Shown piece after piece: positions 6,020 to 6,661 of a stretch of DNA of 6,661 bases. Under the pieces are notes generated by a model. The model searched no databases and had not been told where the DNA came from. It saw nothing but the letters and a program-made list of their open reading frames with translations. The stretch is from Promethearchaeota archaeon. Its GTDB lineage: Archaea; Asgardarchaeota; Lokiarchaeia; Sigynarchaeales; SOKP01. The number at the start of each line of letters is the position of its first letter. The first letter of the stretch is position 1. The position numbers and the translations under genes were made by a program. The DNA is taken from the NCBI GenBank assembly GCA_019057975.1, contig JAHLWJ010000250.1, positions 1 through 6,661 of the forward strand, read 5' to 3'.

Positions 6020-6060
6020 ACATATAAATAATGGTTTTATTTCTATTGACTTATATAAGT
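6020..6060 (+). promoter_or_regulatory. Promoter region of the small GTPase gene with a 12-base palindrome
   Basis: Two TATA-like sites precede the GTPase. ACATATAAATA (6020-6030) would start transcription near 6050. TTATATAA (6051-6058) lies inside the perfect palindrome ACTTATATAAGT (6049-6060) and would start near the ATG at 6078. The palindrome overlaps one promoter element or start region either way, so a dimeric regulator bound there could block initiation. Assigned from position and sequence only. Confidence 0.3.
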
Positions 6061-6077
6061 AAAAATAAGAGTGCAAA

Positions 6078-6653
6078 ATGGAACATATACAACCTCAATT
6101 TATCTTTAAAATTTGTTTAATTGGTAGCGGTGGTGTTGGAAAGACTTGTATCGCTCGAAGACTATGTTTTAATACTTTTAATGCAAAGACCCAATTGACT
6201 GTTGGAATAGATTTTTATACGTATGACATCCCTGTTGTAGTTAAAGGTGATGAAGTTTTTACTCGCCTTTCAATCTGGGATTTTGGGGGGCAAGAACAAT
6301 TTAAAACATTATTTAGTTATTATATCAACGGGGCGAATGGAATCTTTCTAGTTTTTGATTTATTAAATATGGAGTCTCTAATCAAATTGGATTGGTGGTA
6401 TGATAATTTAACAAAGTTTAACGTTCACGATCGACCTAAAACTTTGGTTGGAACAAAACATGATTTAGTGCAAGGAGTTGATAAAAAATATAAAGTTGAT
6501 AAGTTTATTATTGAACAATTCCTCCATGACCACAATGAAAAAGATTTCGTAAAAACCTCCTCAAAGGAAAATAGTAATATCATCTATTCTTTTAAAGAAA
6601 TGACCAAAAAAATAATGCAATCTCATAATTTAGATTATGATAAATTTCCTTAA
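6078..6653 (+). CDS. Ras-superfamily small GTPase (Asgard type)
   Basis: The 191-residue product carries the five guanine-nucleotide boxes. G1 is GSGGVGKT (16-23). G2 is the Thr of QLTVGIDF (T41). G3 is WDFGGQEQF (67-75), with Q72 at the position of Ras Gln61. G4 is GTKHD (125-129), with Thr where most Ras proteins have Asn. G5 is the weak TSSKEN (160-165). Length and box spacing match Rab/Ras proteins; DFGGQE combines the Gly-Gly-Gln of Arf with the Gln-Glu of Rab. Family-wide, such proteins switch between GTP and GDP states; Asgard genomes contain many, linked to the origin of eukaryotic trafficking and signalling. The C-terminus (HNLDYDKFP) has no cysteine, so prenylation is impossible and a cytosolic or partner-bound protein is expected. 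No GAP, GEF, roadblock or longin gene is adjacent. The start at 6078 leaves about ten residues before the first strand, as usual. The partner and pathway are unknown. Confidence 0.93.
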   Translation: MEHIQPQFIFKICLIGSGGVGKTCIARRLCFNTFNAKTQLTVGIDFYTYDIPVVVKGDEVFTRLSIWDFGGQEQFKTLFSYYINGANGIFLVFDLLNMESLIKLDWWYDNLTKFNVHDRPKTLVGTKHDLVQGVDKKYKVDKFIIEQFLHDHNEKDFVKTSSKENSNIIYSFKEMTKKIMQSHNLDYDKFP

Positions 6654-6661
6654 TATTTAAT

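Noticed and set aside
1..6661. tRNA, rRNA, CRISPR array, transposase or inverted-repeat element ends
   Set aside because: No cloverleaf-like GC-rich segment, repeat-spacer array, transposase motif or long inverted repeats were found on reading both strands.

Overview
The window is strongly AT-rich and reads as archaeal, most likely from an Asgard (Lokiarchaeia-like) genome. The main evidence is a Ras-superfamily small GTPase (6078-6653) with a hybrid DFGGQE switch II motif. An LLM-class, probably F420-dependent, oxidoreductase, a MoxR/VWA pair and TATA-like promoter elements fit the same picture. The lineage is inferred from gene content, with no marker gene to prove it.

Layout. 1-977 (minus) is the first 325 codons of a multi-spanning membrane protein that runs off the left edge. 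978-1064 is a short divergent promoter region. 1065-1367 resembles only the C-terminal part of an FTR1-type iron permease and is probably a gene remnant. 1368-1645 is a spacer with a T-tract, TATA-like sequence and a small palindrome. 1646-3642 is a MoxR-type AAA+ ATPase followed by a VWA (MIDAS) protein. 3643-3838 is a spacer with a T-rich tract, a promoter and a possible minus-strand coding relic. 3839-5350 is a probable two-gene operon: LLM-class oxidoreductase plus class I SAM-dependent O-methyltransferase. 5391-5924 is a complete family I inorganic pyrophosphatase. 6078-6653 is the small GTPase.

The most interesting point is the MoxR/VWA junction. The VWA reading frame is open from 2518, overlapping the end of the MoxR gene in the -1 frame, yet it has no ATG, GTG or TTG until a TTG at 2740, well inside sequence that looks coding. 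At the junction there is a TTTT run (2524-2527) on which the Phe codon TTT can slip back by one base. The MoxR stop TAA lies at 2531-2533, and an 8-bp hairpin with a C(UGCG)G loop of the UNCG type follows at 2539-2558. This is the layout of a programmed -1 frameshift. It would yield both a 295-residue AAA+ protein and a roughly 665-residue AAA+-linker-VWA fusion, similar in architecture to the BchD/ChlD chelatase subunit. A sequencing deletion of one T, or an unusual coupled start codon, are the alternatives.

The genes do not form one obvious pathway. The AAA+/VWA unit is a likely remodelling or metal-insertion module. The oxidoreductase and methyltransferase are probably co-transcribed and may modify one small molecule. 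The pyrophosphatase is housekeeping, and the GTPase belongs to the expanded Asgard small-GTPase repertoire.
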